From NCBI RefSeq assembly GCF_002288185.1, contig NZ_CP016776.1, positions 1,240,001 through 1,304,000 on the forward strand: 64,000 nucleotides of DNA, in the 5' to 3' direction. Below the pieces are notes generated by a model. It did not search any database. It was not told where the DNA came from and saw nothing but the letters and a program-made list of their open reading frames with translations. Within the stretch, counting starts at the first letter, position 1, and every line of letters begins with the position of its first letter. Of the stretch, positions 16,538 to 25,029 are shown in pieces. Position numbers and translations under genes: made by a program. Source of the DNA: Candidatus Planktophila vernalis. GTDB taxonomy: Bacteria; Actinomycetota; Actinomycetes; Nanopelagicales; Nanopelagicaceae.

Positions 16538-18219
16538 GGATCTAGTTCTCTCATTTTTGCCTTAATCTCAGCAGTTTGAGCATCTGGCACCTCCGGAAAC
16601 TCACTTAGTAATCGCCAAAGAATGTAACTATCTGGGAAGTTTTTCAAGCCAACCTCAAGCACATCTAATGCCTCTTTATCGAATTTATTGTTTTTAAGGA
16701 CTGATGCAACTTGATATATTCTGAATGGTTCTAAAGGAATCAATTTCGCAGAATTCGCAATCCTATCAACTTGACCGCTCTCAAGTGCTGACCTAAATTT
16801 TATTGATGAAATCATAGGTTGTGATCCAACCAAGAAACCTAATGTTCCAGTGATGAATACAATTAAAACATATTTGGGTTGTAATACATTCTTGCTCTTT
16901 GTCTTACCAGACTCGTTCTTCTGAGCTTCTTTAGACTTATTCCTGGTTGAAATTTCATAACCGATCAAAAGCCCTGATAAAACCCAGCCGATAAAAACTA
17001 GGGCGAGTTGGTTTATGCTAATAAAGCTTTGAACTTGATAGGAAACCCACGCGCCTACTAATGCCGAATGACTTGAATTGAATTTATTTTGACGCATAAT
17101 TACTCGAATAATTGACAAGGTAGTAAAAGCCATCAAACTAACATAAATACCTAAAAGTAGCAGCCCTCCATTCGATGAAAAGTCAAGAAGGACATTGTGT
17201 GCAACATCTGAGACGCTATCAGGACCAAACTCAGTTGCTGCTCGAGAAGTACGCGCACGCCTGAACCAATCTCCATAATTATCCAAACCAACACCCCATA
17301 ATGGATGCTCTAATGTCATTTTCAAGCCAGCTTCCCAGTAAAAAATTCGGGCTGAAACTGAGCGTTTGTATAAAACATCGCCTAGCGGACCGTAATTAAA
17401 TACCCCCAACGCAACAAGAGACCCAAAGAAAAGCATAAATACTGTGACAAGGTGGGTAAACTTCTTTTGTCCTATTTCTTTAATGTAAATCCAAATTACG
17501 ATTGCAACTCCCGCCAAAAGATTCAGGAGCCCTTGTTTGGAGTTGGTCTGATAAATTGTAAAGACTAAGGCCAACAAGAAGATTCCTGCGGATATTTTCG
17601 CCTTGCCGGTACCGGTATTAAACATGCTAGTAAAGACTATTACGCCACAAATGCCTAGCAATGCTGATTGAAAATTTGGATTCCCAAGAAAGCCAATTAC
17701 AGGGCTGAAGATATTATCCCACGGAACTGGATCTAAACCGAGAAACTGAATAACTCCATAGATTGTTGCAATCAGGCCAACCAAATAGAACATCTTGTTA
17801 AATTTGATCAATGACTCTTCATTACTAACCAGTGCCGCAGAAAAAAGAATGACTGAGAGTGAAATATATGTCAGAAGCCCAGTGTTTCTTCCAAAGGTTC
17901 CATAAAATTGTAATCCTAAATTGGCTTTTGAAAAGATAAAAACCATAAGTAAATCTAGGTTGAATACTGACAATAAACCTAAGGTTACCCTGAAGCTTGA
18001 GAATTCGATTGAGCTTCTTGCCGCAATCAGAATTCCGAAAATAACAAAAGCTACTACTACCAAAACAGCGAGTTGCGGGGTATTAATTGGATCAATAGCC
18101 GAATATGGGAGAATTGAGATTGGAATTAAGATTAGGCCTGCAAGTATTATCTTTGTGAGTAATTCCCGGATACTTTGGTCGAGCACTTTCCAATTGTAGT
18201 CCGGAAATGACGCTGGCAA
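16519..18219 (-). CDS. O-antigen ligase/polymerase-like membrane protein
   Basis: A 566-residue polytopic protein with about 11-12 hydrophobic segments. It carries a Wzy_C/WaaL-type region around residues 290-370 (HPLWGVGLDNYGDWFRRART, then VAHNVLLDFSSNGGLLLLGI) containing the conserved periplasmic H-N pair. The C-terminal 100 residues are soluble and TPR-like (DKEALDVLEVGLKNFPDSYILW). It likely polymerises undecaprenyl-linked repeats or transfers glycan to an acceptor such as a surface protein. It lies next to the secreted S-layer-like protein, so a glycoprotein ligase role is possible but inferred. Confidence 0.78.
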   Translation of the reverse strand: MPASFPDYNWKVLDQSIRELLTKIILAGLILIPISILPYSAIDPINTPQLAVLVVVAFVIFGILIAARSSIEFSSFRVTLGLLSVFNLDLLMVFIFSKANLGLQFYGTFGRNTGLLTYISLSVILFSAALVSNEESLIKFNKMFYLVGLIATIYGVIQFLGLDPVPWDNIFSPVIGFLGNPNFQSALLGICGVIVFTSMFNTGTGKAKISAGIFLLALVFTIYQTNSKQGLLNLLAGVAIVIWIYIKEIGQKKFTHLVTVFMLFFGSLVALGVFNYGPLGDVLYKRSVSARIFYWEAGLKMTLEHPLWGVGLDNYGDWFRRARTSRAATEFGPDSVSDVAHNVLLDFSSNGGLLLLGIYVSLMAFTTLSIIRVIMRQNKFNSSHSALVGAWVSYQVQSFISINQLALVFIGWVLSGLLIGYEISTRNKSKEAQKNESGKTKSKNVLQPKYVLIVFITGTLGFLVGSQPMISSIKFRSALESGQVDRIANSAKLIPLEPFRIYQVASVLKNNKFDKEALDVLEVGLKNFPDSYILWRLLSEFPEVPDAQTAEIKAKMRELDPKNKQI

Positions 18220-18273
18220 TGGATTGCTTCCTTTTTCAGCCTATGAAAATTCACTTTCCTTCTGTTTTTAAAG

Positions 18274-18313
18274 CCGAAACCCGGCCCCCACCTAAGTGGG
18301 AACCGGGTTTCGG
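18274..18313 (-). terminator. Two-tier terminator of the S-layer-like gene
   Basis: The outer stem is CCGAAACCCGG / CCGGGTTTCGG (18274-18284 and 18303-18313) and the inner stem CCCAC/GTGGG (18287-18291 and 18296-18300). In the minus direction it is followed by an A/T-rich CTTTAAAAACAG. A strong terminator suits a highly expressed gene. Confidence 0.85.
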
Positions 18314-18342
18314 TTCTAGATCTTTATCAGATCAAAGGGGGC

Positions 18343-21066
18343 TTACGCCTTTACCTTCTTCTGGATCTTGATTACTAGGTTTGTCAACGCTGTCAACTGG
18401 GACTTTAGACCAGAGATCAGTGAGGCAACCTGAGCAGATAGTGCAGCTACTGCATCTGCAGCATCTTGTGCTGCAGCTGTTGCTGCATCTGCTGCTTCTG
18501 CTGCAGCATTCGCTGCATCAGTTGCTGCATTTGCTGCATCAGTTGCTTCTGCTGCTGCATCAGTTGCTGTTTGACCTGTGTCAGTACCTGCTGCAATTGC
18601 TGCAGTTACTGAGTTGACACCAGCTGCTGAGAATGAAGCACCAACGCCCTCTTCAGCTACTAGTGCAGTTCCAGCTACTGTTGCAGTCAATGCATCAGGT
18701 GCTGTTCCACCATCAACGTTACCTGCTAGAGCATCTGTGTAACCGTATGTTGCAGATGGTGTATCTGCAGCTGAGGCTACCTGGTACTTCACAACAGAAT
18801 CAGCTGATCCTGCGTTGAAGATGAACTCAGCAACACCTGTAGTTGAATCAACCACAACTGGCGCTGCTGTAATTGCGTTAGCTGTAGGAGCTCCGCCACC
18901 GAATAGGCCGTTACCTGTGCGTGTACCGTAGATACGAACATTAGGAACAACGTTTCCGAAGCGATCCTTAGCAGTTACGAGATGACGGTTTCCGTCTGCA
19001 ACTACAGAGATTGAACGAACCTCAGCTGCGTCCGCTTGACGGTAGTTAACTGTCTCAGTTGAAGTAACTGTTCCAGCAGTAACTGTGAATGTCTTAGCTC
19101 CTGAAGTCCAAGCATAGACCTCAGGTGCAACAGTTCCAGCTGCATCTGTGTAAAGAGTTGCAGATGTTGAAACAACTGCTGCTCCTGCAGAGGCTGTTGT
19201 AACTGTAACTGGTACGCCAACCATGATTGCTCCGTTAGCGTCCTTGATAGTTACTGTACATAGTGAAGCAGCGCCTTCTTCAGCACCGTCACCTGATGAG
19301 ATATCACGGTATGTAACTGATGTTGCTGTATCTAGCTCTGCACCTGAAGTACAAGCGATTGTAGATACTGCTGTTGAGCCGTAGATAACAGTCATCGTCT
19401 TTGTTACAGCAGAACCAGTTGTAGGTGTGTGTGTGAAAGTTACAACATCCTGCTTGTTAACAGATGCTGAAGTACCTGCATCTGTACGTGTATACGTGAT
19501 GTAACCACTTGCATCTGAAACAACTGTAGTAGATGTTGTTGATGCATTGCGGCCTGTAGTTGCAACTGTCACAACTGATGAAGCCACTGGAGCACCAAAT
19601 TGATCTTCAACACGTAGTGTCATAGCTGTGCTTGCGCCATCAGCCTGGCGAACTGTTGTCGCTGTAGGTGATTGCGCTGTGATTGCTGTCACTGCAGATG
19701 TTGCAGATGTAACAGTCAATGTTCCGCCCGCTACAGTAACAGAGAAACTGTTTCCTGCAGTTGAAAGAGTTGCAGTGATTGAAACAGCTGCGGTTCCACC
19801 AGTTGTGGCGGTACCTACTGCTGCTGTAGCAATCGCGTAACCGTAGGTTGCGCCAACAAGACCAGAGATCTTGCCTGAAGTATCAACTACTGCTCCGAGA
19901 ACAAAGTCACCTGCGAGTGTTGCTGCAGTTCCAAGAGTTACCTTGTATGAGTGTGAAGTTGCTGTACGTGATGCAGCTGATGCATATGTACCTGTAACAG
20001 CTGTGTGACCACCTGTACCAGCTGTAATTGCTGCAGCCTGAGTAGTTGAGTCAGTGAATACACCTGTTGCAGCTACAGTTGATGCTGTCTTTGTTGTCAA
20101 AGAAAGCGTTCCTGTTACTGTTGAAGATAGTAGACCTGTTCCAACTGCAGTAATTACTGCTGTTTCAGCCACGGTGTTTGTAAACTTCAAATACGCAACA
20201 CCATTGGTGAAGTCTGCATTTGTCAGTGTGTACTCAGATGTTGTTGTCTGAGTTGTCAAAGTGTTTCCGGCAGCAGCTGAACGGATTGCATCCATTGTCA
20301 CTGTTCCAGTCGCTGATGATGCGTAGACACGAATTGACTCGTTTGCACCTAACTGAGACACAGTTCCAGTTGAATCCTTAATTGTTGCCTTAAAGATCAT
20401 ACCGTTTGCCTTAGTTGCTGTAGCAATACCGTTTCCAGTAGGTGCTACCTGTGCAAGAGTTACAGTTGCGGCTGCAGCTGCTGTTGTGAATGTATATGAA
20501 ACATTCGCATCGCCAGCTGTGTACTCCTCATTTTCATGAGCTCCATTAGCATCTTCTTGTGTTGAGACAAGAACAGTGTATGAACCAGCAACATCTGGAG
20601 TTACGTTGATTTTAAACGATGCTGCAAGTGATGTTGCAGCAACCTGAGCTGTTGATGGTGAGAACATAGCTGAGACAGTTAGGCCATCAGCAAGATCTAC
20701 TCCATCGCCAGTCAATACGCCACCATTGCCGGTTGCGACATCGATAGTGATCTTTGCCTTGACAGTGTTTCCTGTCGCAGCAACACCTGCGTTAAGACCA
20801 GATGCGTTGATGCTGCGGTATGCAGAACCAGCTGGCGCAGATGTAACACGAACGCTGATCGCGTAAGTGTCTGCTGTTGTCGCTCCGCTTGGCAATGTGA
20901 TGGTGATTGGAGCTGTATTAACAACACCCACCTGTGCCGTAGGAATTGTTCCCACAGTAACTGCTGTTGGAGCGGCTGCGCTCGCAGATACTGAAGAAAG
21001 CATTCCAAAGCCCAAAGCCGCAACAGTCACAAGCGCGATGCGCTTGAAAGTTGTCTTTGTAGACAT
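18343..21066 (-). CDS. Large secreted S-layer-like surface protein
   Basis: A 907-residue protein. It has a signal peptide (MSTKTTFKRIALVTVAALGF, cleavage after ASA near residue 30). The long mature part is dominated by Ala, Thr, Val, Gly and Ser with Ig-like/invasin-like beta repeats (for example TTVRQADGASTAMTLRVEDQ, SVVADGNRHLVTAKDRFGNV). The C-terminal Ala-rich helix (TDAANAATDAANAAAEAADA) leads into SQVASLISGLKSQLTALTNL with heptad spacing and a basic end. It has very few cysteines and a strong Shine-Dalgarno (GAAAGGAAACAA). Composition, size, structured 5' leader and double-stem terminator fit a dominant surface-layer protein. The helical tail may anchor or oligomerise it. S-layer identity is inference. 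Confidence 0.75.
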   Translation of the reverse strand: MSTKTTFKRIALVTVAALGFGMLSSVSASAAAPTAVTVGTIPTAQVGVVNTAPITITLPSGATTADTYAISVRVTSAPAGSAYRSINASGLNAGVAATGNTVKAKITIDVATGNGGVLTGDGVDLADGLTVSAMFSPSTAQVAATSLAASFKINVTPDVAGSYTVLVSTQEDANGAHENEEYTAGDANVSYTFTTAAAAATVTLAQVAPTGNGIATATKANGMIFKATIKDSTGTVSQLGANESIRVYASSATGTVTMDAIRSAAAGNTLTTQTTTSEYTLTNADFTNGVAYLKFTNTVAETAVITAVGTGLLSSTVTGTLSLTTKTASTVAATGVFTDSTTQAAAITAGTGGHTAVTGTYASAASRTATSHSYKVTLGTAATLAGDFVLGAVVDTSGKISGLVGATYGYAIATAAVGTATTGGTAAVSITATLSTAGNSFSVTVAGGTLTVTSATSAVTAITAQSPTATTVRQADGASTAMTLRVEDQFGAPVASSVVTVATTGRNASTTSTTVVSDASGYITYTRTDAGTSASVNKQDVVTFTHTPTTGSAVTKTMTVIYGSTAVSTIACTSGAELDTATSVTYRDISSGDGAEEGAASLCTVTIKDANGAIMVGVPVTVTTASAGAAVVSTSATLYTDAAGTVAPEVYAWTSGAKTFTVTAGTVTSTETVNYRQADAAEVRSISVVADGNRHLVTAKDRFGNVVPNVRIYGTRTGNGLFGGGAPTANAITAAPVVVDSTTGVAEFIFNAGSADSVVKYQVASAADTPSATYGYTDALAGNVDGGTAPDALTATVAGTALVAEEGVGASFSAAGVNSVTAAIAAGTDTGQTATDAAAEATDAANAATDAANAAAEAADAATAAAQDAADAVAALSAQVASLISGLKSQLTALTNLVIKIQKKVKA

Positions 21067-21208
21067 TTGTTTCCTTTCGATTAGTCGATCGAGAGAATTT
21101 CTCCCGTTCGGCTTGGAGTTAAAGTTCTTAACTCCGGTTCGATGAATCGCACGTGCTGATTCACCAAATTCCCCACCGTGTATCCGGACGCGGCGAGGAA
21201 ACCTATTT
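21067..21208 (-). promoter_or_regulatory. Structured 5' leader/promoter region of the S-layer-like gene
   Basis: 142 bases between the sigma-factor gene and the S-layer-like gene. It contains a perfect 8-bp hairpin GGAGTTAA/TTAACTCC (21115-21122 and 21128-21135) and a near-perfect 21-nt dyad TGAATC...GATTCA around GCACGTGC (21143-21163). The Shine-Dalgarno lies next to the ATG at 21066. Stacked hairpins in an S-layer leader commonly stabilise the mRNA; one dyad could instead be a sigma or regulator site. Confidence 0.5.
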
Positions 21209-22624
21209 TTAGTTGTTCACCTGCACTGCTTGCGCTAGTACTTGTGTTTTTCCCGCATTCATAAGAATGCGAGTGGTAATCGAGGCAGGAGCATCAGCTA
21301 GGTCATAGCCGCGGGACCCTGTTGGGATTACGAAATCTGATTCGTTGAGATAGCCAAGGTTGAACGTGGCTGTGATGAGGTACTGGCCATTGGCTAGGCG
21401 ATCGATTGAGGAATCTGTGCTCTTGATTTCAACTGAGTTCCAGTTGCCAACCCATCCAATGTTGATGCCATTTGTTGAATAACGGGTTCCGGTTCCATCA
21501 ACTGTGATGAGCTGATCGATAATAAGGTTTGGTCCAACTGAGCCTGTGATGAACTGGTTATTGACAACGATTCCTTCGCTGTCAACAGATGTTACACCCT
21601 TTGTTACGCGGCCAACACCTTGTGTGCTCTTTGAGTCTGTGACTGTAAATCCAGTTGGAACTCCATCTTTATTCAGTCCGAAAAATGAAAGCGCTGCAAT
21701 CTTTGCATTCAGCGCTGCAATCTGTGCCTTCTTAGTGGCAGCAGCAACGGCTGCCTTAGTTGCAGCAACAGTTGATGGTGACTCACTCACAGCTGCTGGT
21801 GCTTTGGCAACAGATGACATTGAAGGAATAGTTGAAACAACAGATCCTTCATTGCCAGTCATTGAGTTAAAGCCAAAGAATGCTGTGATAACTAGAAGAA
21901 GAGAAAGTGCGGCCTTAGATGATTTTTGGGCAATCTGAGCAGCTTTTTTGTATGTGGTTGAAAGAGCGTTAAGTGCAGTTAAGCCAGTTGCATCATCAAC
22001 GACCCACTCTTCAAGAACGCGCACCATAGATTTGCGAGCGCGAACAAGGATGTGGCGAACATTTGCTGGGCTTGTGTTAAGCGCAGTTGCGATTTCCTCT
22101 GTTGTGCGGCCTTCCATTTCCCACATCACTAGCGCTGTGCGCTGATCTGATGTCAGGCGGGAGAGAGCTTCGCGAATAATCGCGGCATCTTCTGCTGCAG
22201 TAATAGAGGTATCAAGGTCGATGTGGTTTTCAGAGGCGATCTCATTCAGTCGCTCCTGGGTTGTGTCAGCATCGATAGCAACCAAGTTAGGACGTGCTCC
22301 GCGAGCGCGGATGATGTTAAGAGATAGGTTTGTAACAGAGGTGCGAAGGTATGCAATCGCACGATCTGTTGAATCTAGCTCTGGGGCAGCAAGCATGAAC
22401 TTCAAGAATGCTTCCTGGACTACTTCATTGGCTTCTGCCTCATCGCGGGTGATGCGGCGAGCCTGTGAAACTAGCTGTGTGCGGTGTTCTGTGTATAGCG
22501 CTGAGAGCTGAGAGATAGACCAGTCTGCAGCAGAGCCTTGAGCTGATGCGGGGGCAGCTTCAAGAATGCGGGTGGCGGCAGTCATCGCAGCTAGTTTCGC
22601 TGCCTTTGACTTTAATAGTGCCAT
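21209..22624 (-). CDS. Membrane-tethered ECF-type sigma factor with extracytoplasmic domain
   Basis: A 471-residue fusion. Residues about 35-105 are sigma region 2 (QLSALYTEHRTQLVSQARRI, then EANEVVQEAFLKFMLAAPEL). Residues about 155-215 are sigma region 4 (IIREALSRLTSDQRTALVMW, TTEEIATALNTSPANVRHIL). A single hydrophobic span (SLLLVITAFFGFNSM, about 238-253) follows, then a roughly 210-residue Ser/Thr/Ala-rich exported part ending in a beta-rich domain (GYLNESDFVIPTGSRGYDL). No separate anti-sigma gene is seen. Release by proteolysis or direct coupling of an outside signal to transcription is the obvious idea. It lies immediately upstream of the S-layer-like gene, a likely target. The start has a GGGAG ribosome site. 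Confidence 0.85.
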   Translation of the reverse strand: MALLKSKAAKLAAMTAATRILEAAPASAQGSAADWSISQLSALYTEHRTQLVSQARRITRDEAEANEVVQEAFLKFMLAAPELDSTDRAIAYLRTSVTNLSLNIIRARGARPNLVAIDADTTQERLNEIASENHIDLDTSITAAEDAAIIREALSRLTSDQRTALVMWEMEGRTTEEIATALNTSPANVRHILVRARKSMVRVLEEWVVDDATGLTALNALSTTYKKAAQIAQKSSKAALSLLLVITAFFGFNSMTGNEGSVVSTIPSMSSVAKAPAAVSESPSTVAATKAAVAAATKKAQIAALNAKIAALSFFGLNKDGVPTGFTVTDSKSTQGVGRVTKGVTSVDSEGIVVNNQFITGSVGPNLIIDQLITVDGTGTRYSTNGINIGWVGNWNSVEIKSTDSSIDRLANGQYLITATFNLGYLNESDFVIPTGSRGYDLADAPASITTRILMNAGKTQVLAQAVQVNN

Positions 22625-22913
22625 TTAAGTAACTCCCGCGAGTTTGAATAAGAAGAACAACGTCTTGCCCTCTATTAGTTAAGACACCGCGCAGGGGCAA
22701 ATGTTGTTGCCTTGGTGGATTTATTTTTACCTTATATATGGGGGAAGTGCGAGCAGGGCTTTCGCCGAATGGCAGCGTGAAACAACCCTGCCGGAATCAG
22801 GTCTCTAGTCTATGGGATGGGCAAGCCTAAAGCCTGCATTGAGGGTTTTGAGCGTGTCTAGCCGCCTGTCGCGGGGTTGGAAGGCGAGCCTTTGAACCTA
22901 TTCTTTGAAGACT
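22625..22913. other. Divergent intergenic region, structured, no gene recognised
   Basis: About 290 bases between the sigma-factor gene (minus) and a glycosyltransferase gene (plus). Several complementary segments are visible: TTGCCC/GGGCAA (near 22664 and 22695), GGCAA/TTGCC (near 22696-22712) and GCAGGG/CCCTGC (near 22754 and 22786). Base composition is GC-richer than the flanks, and no ORF of coding character was found. It may be a long 5' leader or a non-coding RNA. I could not match it to RNase P RNA, tmRNA, SRP RNA or a known riboswitch. Confidence 0.4.
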
Positions 22914-23618
22914 ATGAAGACCCTCGCCGTCTTGATCCCCATCTTTAATGAAGAGCGAACTATTTCTGAGCTTGTGGCTCAACTTTCTATGCTCCCAAAA
23001 GGCACTGTCGATCAGTATGTCTTTGTCGATGATGGAAGCACGGACAGCTCTGTGATGCTCCTAAACCAGGCGTTAACGGAGGTTAACTTCCCGCACCTGC
23101 TGCTGAAAAAGGAAAATGGCGGAAAGGCCAGCTCTGTCAGGGAAGGTGCAATCCACCTAACCACCTCACATGTTGTTATTCTCGATTCTGATCTTGAACT
23201 TGCTACTTCAGATATTGCACGGCTATGGGCGGTTGTTCAAGATGGAAAATCAGATTTTGTCTTTGGTTACCGAAAGTTTCTTGCTCATTCATCTTTCACT
23301 TGGAGATACAGCCGTGGAAATCAAATACTCTCAAATCTATATGGGTTGTTTTTCAACGAGGTAATAACCGACATCATGTGCGGCTACAAGCTCATTCCTA
23401 CCAGTAGCTTGCAACAGCTTCCCTATAAGTACAATAAATTTGGTATTGAAATTGAAATCCCTATGAATATGTGGAAAAACCATCAAAGAGCTTATGAAGT
23501 AGAAGTTTCATACAAAGCGCGCTCACGAGCCGAAGGTAAATCCATTTCTGTCTCCGATGCAGTTCGAGTGATTCTCTCGATGGTTGTATTTCGGCTATCA
23601 AACAAGAGATCTAAATGA
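22914..23618 (+). CDS. Family 2 glycosyltransferase (polyprenyl-phosphate sugar synthase-like)
   Basis: About 234 residues, GT-A fold: ILIPIFNEERTISELV at the N-terminus, FVDDGSTDSS (nucleotide site), VVILDSDLELA (DxD-type metal site) and FGYRKFLAHSSFTWRYSRG. It resembles dolichol-phosphate mannose synthase-like enzymes that load a sugar onto a polyprenyl carrier. The ATG at 22914 is preferred over the in-frame TTG at 22905. It overlaps the following membrane-protein gene by 4 nt, a typical pairing of carrier-sugar synthase and GT-C type transferase. Confidence 0.85.
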   Translation: MKTLAVLIPIFNEERTISELVAQLSMLPKGTVDQYVFVDDGSTDSSVMLLNQALTEVNFPHLLLKKENGGKASSVREGAIHLTTSHVVILDSDLELATSDIARLWAVVQDGKSDFVFGYRKFLAHSSFTWRYSRGNQILSNLYGLFFNEVITDIMCGYKLIPTSSLQQLPYKYNKFGIEIEIPMNMWKNHQRAYEVEVSYKARSRAEGKSISVSDAVRVILSMVVFRLSNKRSK

Positions 23619-24916
23619 AACTTTTACTCAGAAATACTGAACTTAAACACTCCTTGCTTAGGAACTCATTAGTCCAGATTTTTTGGTGGATTGTATTTTT
23701 CCCAGGCTTTTTCTCTGGGGATTCCTTTGCAGCAGTTGATATGGCCAAGTCTGGTGAACTAACTAATTCTTATACCGCCTCCTGGGCCATATATGTGCGG
23801 ATTTTTTCATTTCATGGGCATGCAATTGCACTTCTAACTCTTGTTAATGGGTTGTTGCTGACTTACTCCATAACGAGGTTTGCATATTCAGTTATGGCAA
23901 AAAAGAATGCCTCTATCGCATCATTCATCATAATTCTCACGCCGCTTGCATGGGGCATGGGAATAACACTGTGGCATGACATTCCAATGACCTCAGGCTT
24001 CTTAATCTTAACCGCCATTTACACTGAGGTCCTCCGGAAAAAAACCCTCACCAAATTAAACTTGTACTTGAATTTAATTCTTGGCTCAATTCTGATTACT
24101 TTTCGGCCAAATGGATTACCTACGCTAGTTATATTTGGAATTCTGTTCTTCGTCATAATTAGAAATCGTAATTTAGTTCGATTATGGTTGTTATCTACAG
24201 TCACAGCATTGTTGACTATATTGATAACTTCTTATGTAATTGTAGGAATGAGTCCAATTAATAATTACTATGCTCAGGAGTGGATGCGAAATGATATTTC
24301 ATGTTTTGCAAGTACAGCTAAAGGTGAAGGCTTCGTTGAGGCCAATATTCCTTCAATAGGCACAACCGAAACTTGGAGATCGAATCGAGCCTGTACATTC
24401 TTGAATGATGCAGAGATAACCCAAGACCAGAAAGTTGCAGCTCAAAGGTACATTTCCGGTGCGTGGGGAAAACTTTTTTTAAGTGAGCCTGGTTTTATTC
24501 TCTCAACACATGCGCAAAGAAATGCCTACTTGATTCCCCTGCCAATTTACGGGATACCAAAGCCACCATTCTTACACAGCACAATTGAGTTTCAAGATCG
24601 AGGAATTGTGTGGGCCTTTCCTGCTCTTGCAGAAAATGCAAGGATTGCAATGAGACTCTGGAATGCATTGAGTGGGTTATTGGCTTGGGCTGGGCTTTGG
24701 CTACTTTCTCTTATCGCCTTTGCAATTTGGAAAGCACCGGCTCATCTTTATATACCTATTTCGATGGCAATCTCGTCGACGCTGATTCTCTTTGTCTTTT
24801 CCCCAATTCCAGACGGCCGATATACACTTCCAATTCTTCTCATGGCACAAATTTACCTAATTGGGAATTCAACAATGTGGGCCCAGACGGGCTCGAACCG
24901 TCGACCCACGGATTAA
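23615..24916 (+). CDS. Polytopic membrane protein, GT-C glycosyltransferase-like; 3' end runs into tRNA-Lys
   Basis: A 433-residue membrane protein with about ten hydrophobic spans and a periplasmic loop (SSYVIVGMSPINNYYAQEWM-like region onwards). It is translationally coupled to a polyprenyl-sugar synthase, so a GT-C transferase using that donor is likely. The last 13 residues (MWAQTGSNRRPTD) are read from the antisense of the tRNA-Lys gene, so the native C-terminus was probably lost or replaced by recombination at the tRNA. The call on function is moderate. Confidence 0.7.
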   Translation: MKLLLRNTELKHSLLRNSLVQIFWWIVFFPGFFSGDSFAAVDMAKSGELTNSYTASWAIYVRIFSFHGHAIALLTLVNGLLLTYSITRFAYSVMAKKNASIASFIIILTPLAWGMGITLWHDIPMTSGFLILTAIYTEVLRKKTLTKLNLYLNLILGSILITFRPNGLPTLVIFGILFFVIIRNRNLVRLWLLSTVTALLTILITSYVIVGMSPINNYYAQEWMRNDISCFASTAKGEGFVEANIPSIGTTETWRSNRACTFLNDAEITQDQKVAAQRYISGAWGKLFLSEPGFILSTHAQRNAYLIPLPIYGIPKPPFLHSTIEFQDRGIVWAFPALAENARIAMRLWNALSGLLAWAGLWLLSLIAFAIWKAPAHLYIPISMAISSTLILFVFSPIPDGRYTLPILLMAQIYLIGNSTMWAQTGSNRRPTD

Positions 24917-24950
24917 AAGTCCGTTGCTCTACCGACTGAGCTATAGGCCC
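24878..24950 (-). tRNA. tRNA-Lys (anticodon TTT)
   Basis: A 73-nt cloverleaf on the minus strand: acceptor GGGCCTA pairs with TGGGCCC, anticodon stem ACGGA/TCCGT with loop CTTTTAA, T-arm GACGG TTCGAGC CCGTC, discriminator A. The CCA end is not encoded. Its 3' end overlaps the last 39 bases of the convergent membrane-protein frame. Confidence 0.95.
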
Positions 24951-25029
24951 TCGAAGGCAACTATAACGACTTAGAGGCATAATTCCTAAAGCGCTTATGC
25001 AACTAGTCAGTATCTTGAGAAGAAGATAC

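Noticed and set aside
22640-22900. RNase P RNA, tmRNA, SRP RNA or a riboswitch
   Set aside because: None of the conserved core motifs was found; kept as an unassigned structured region.
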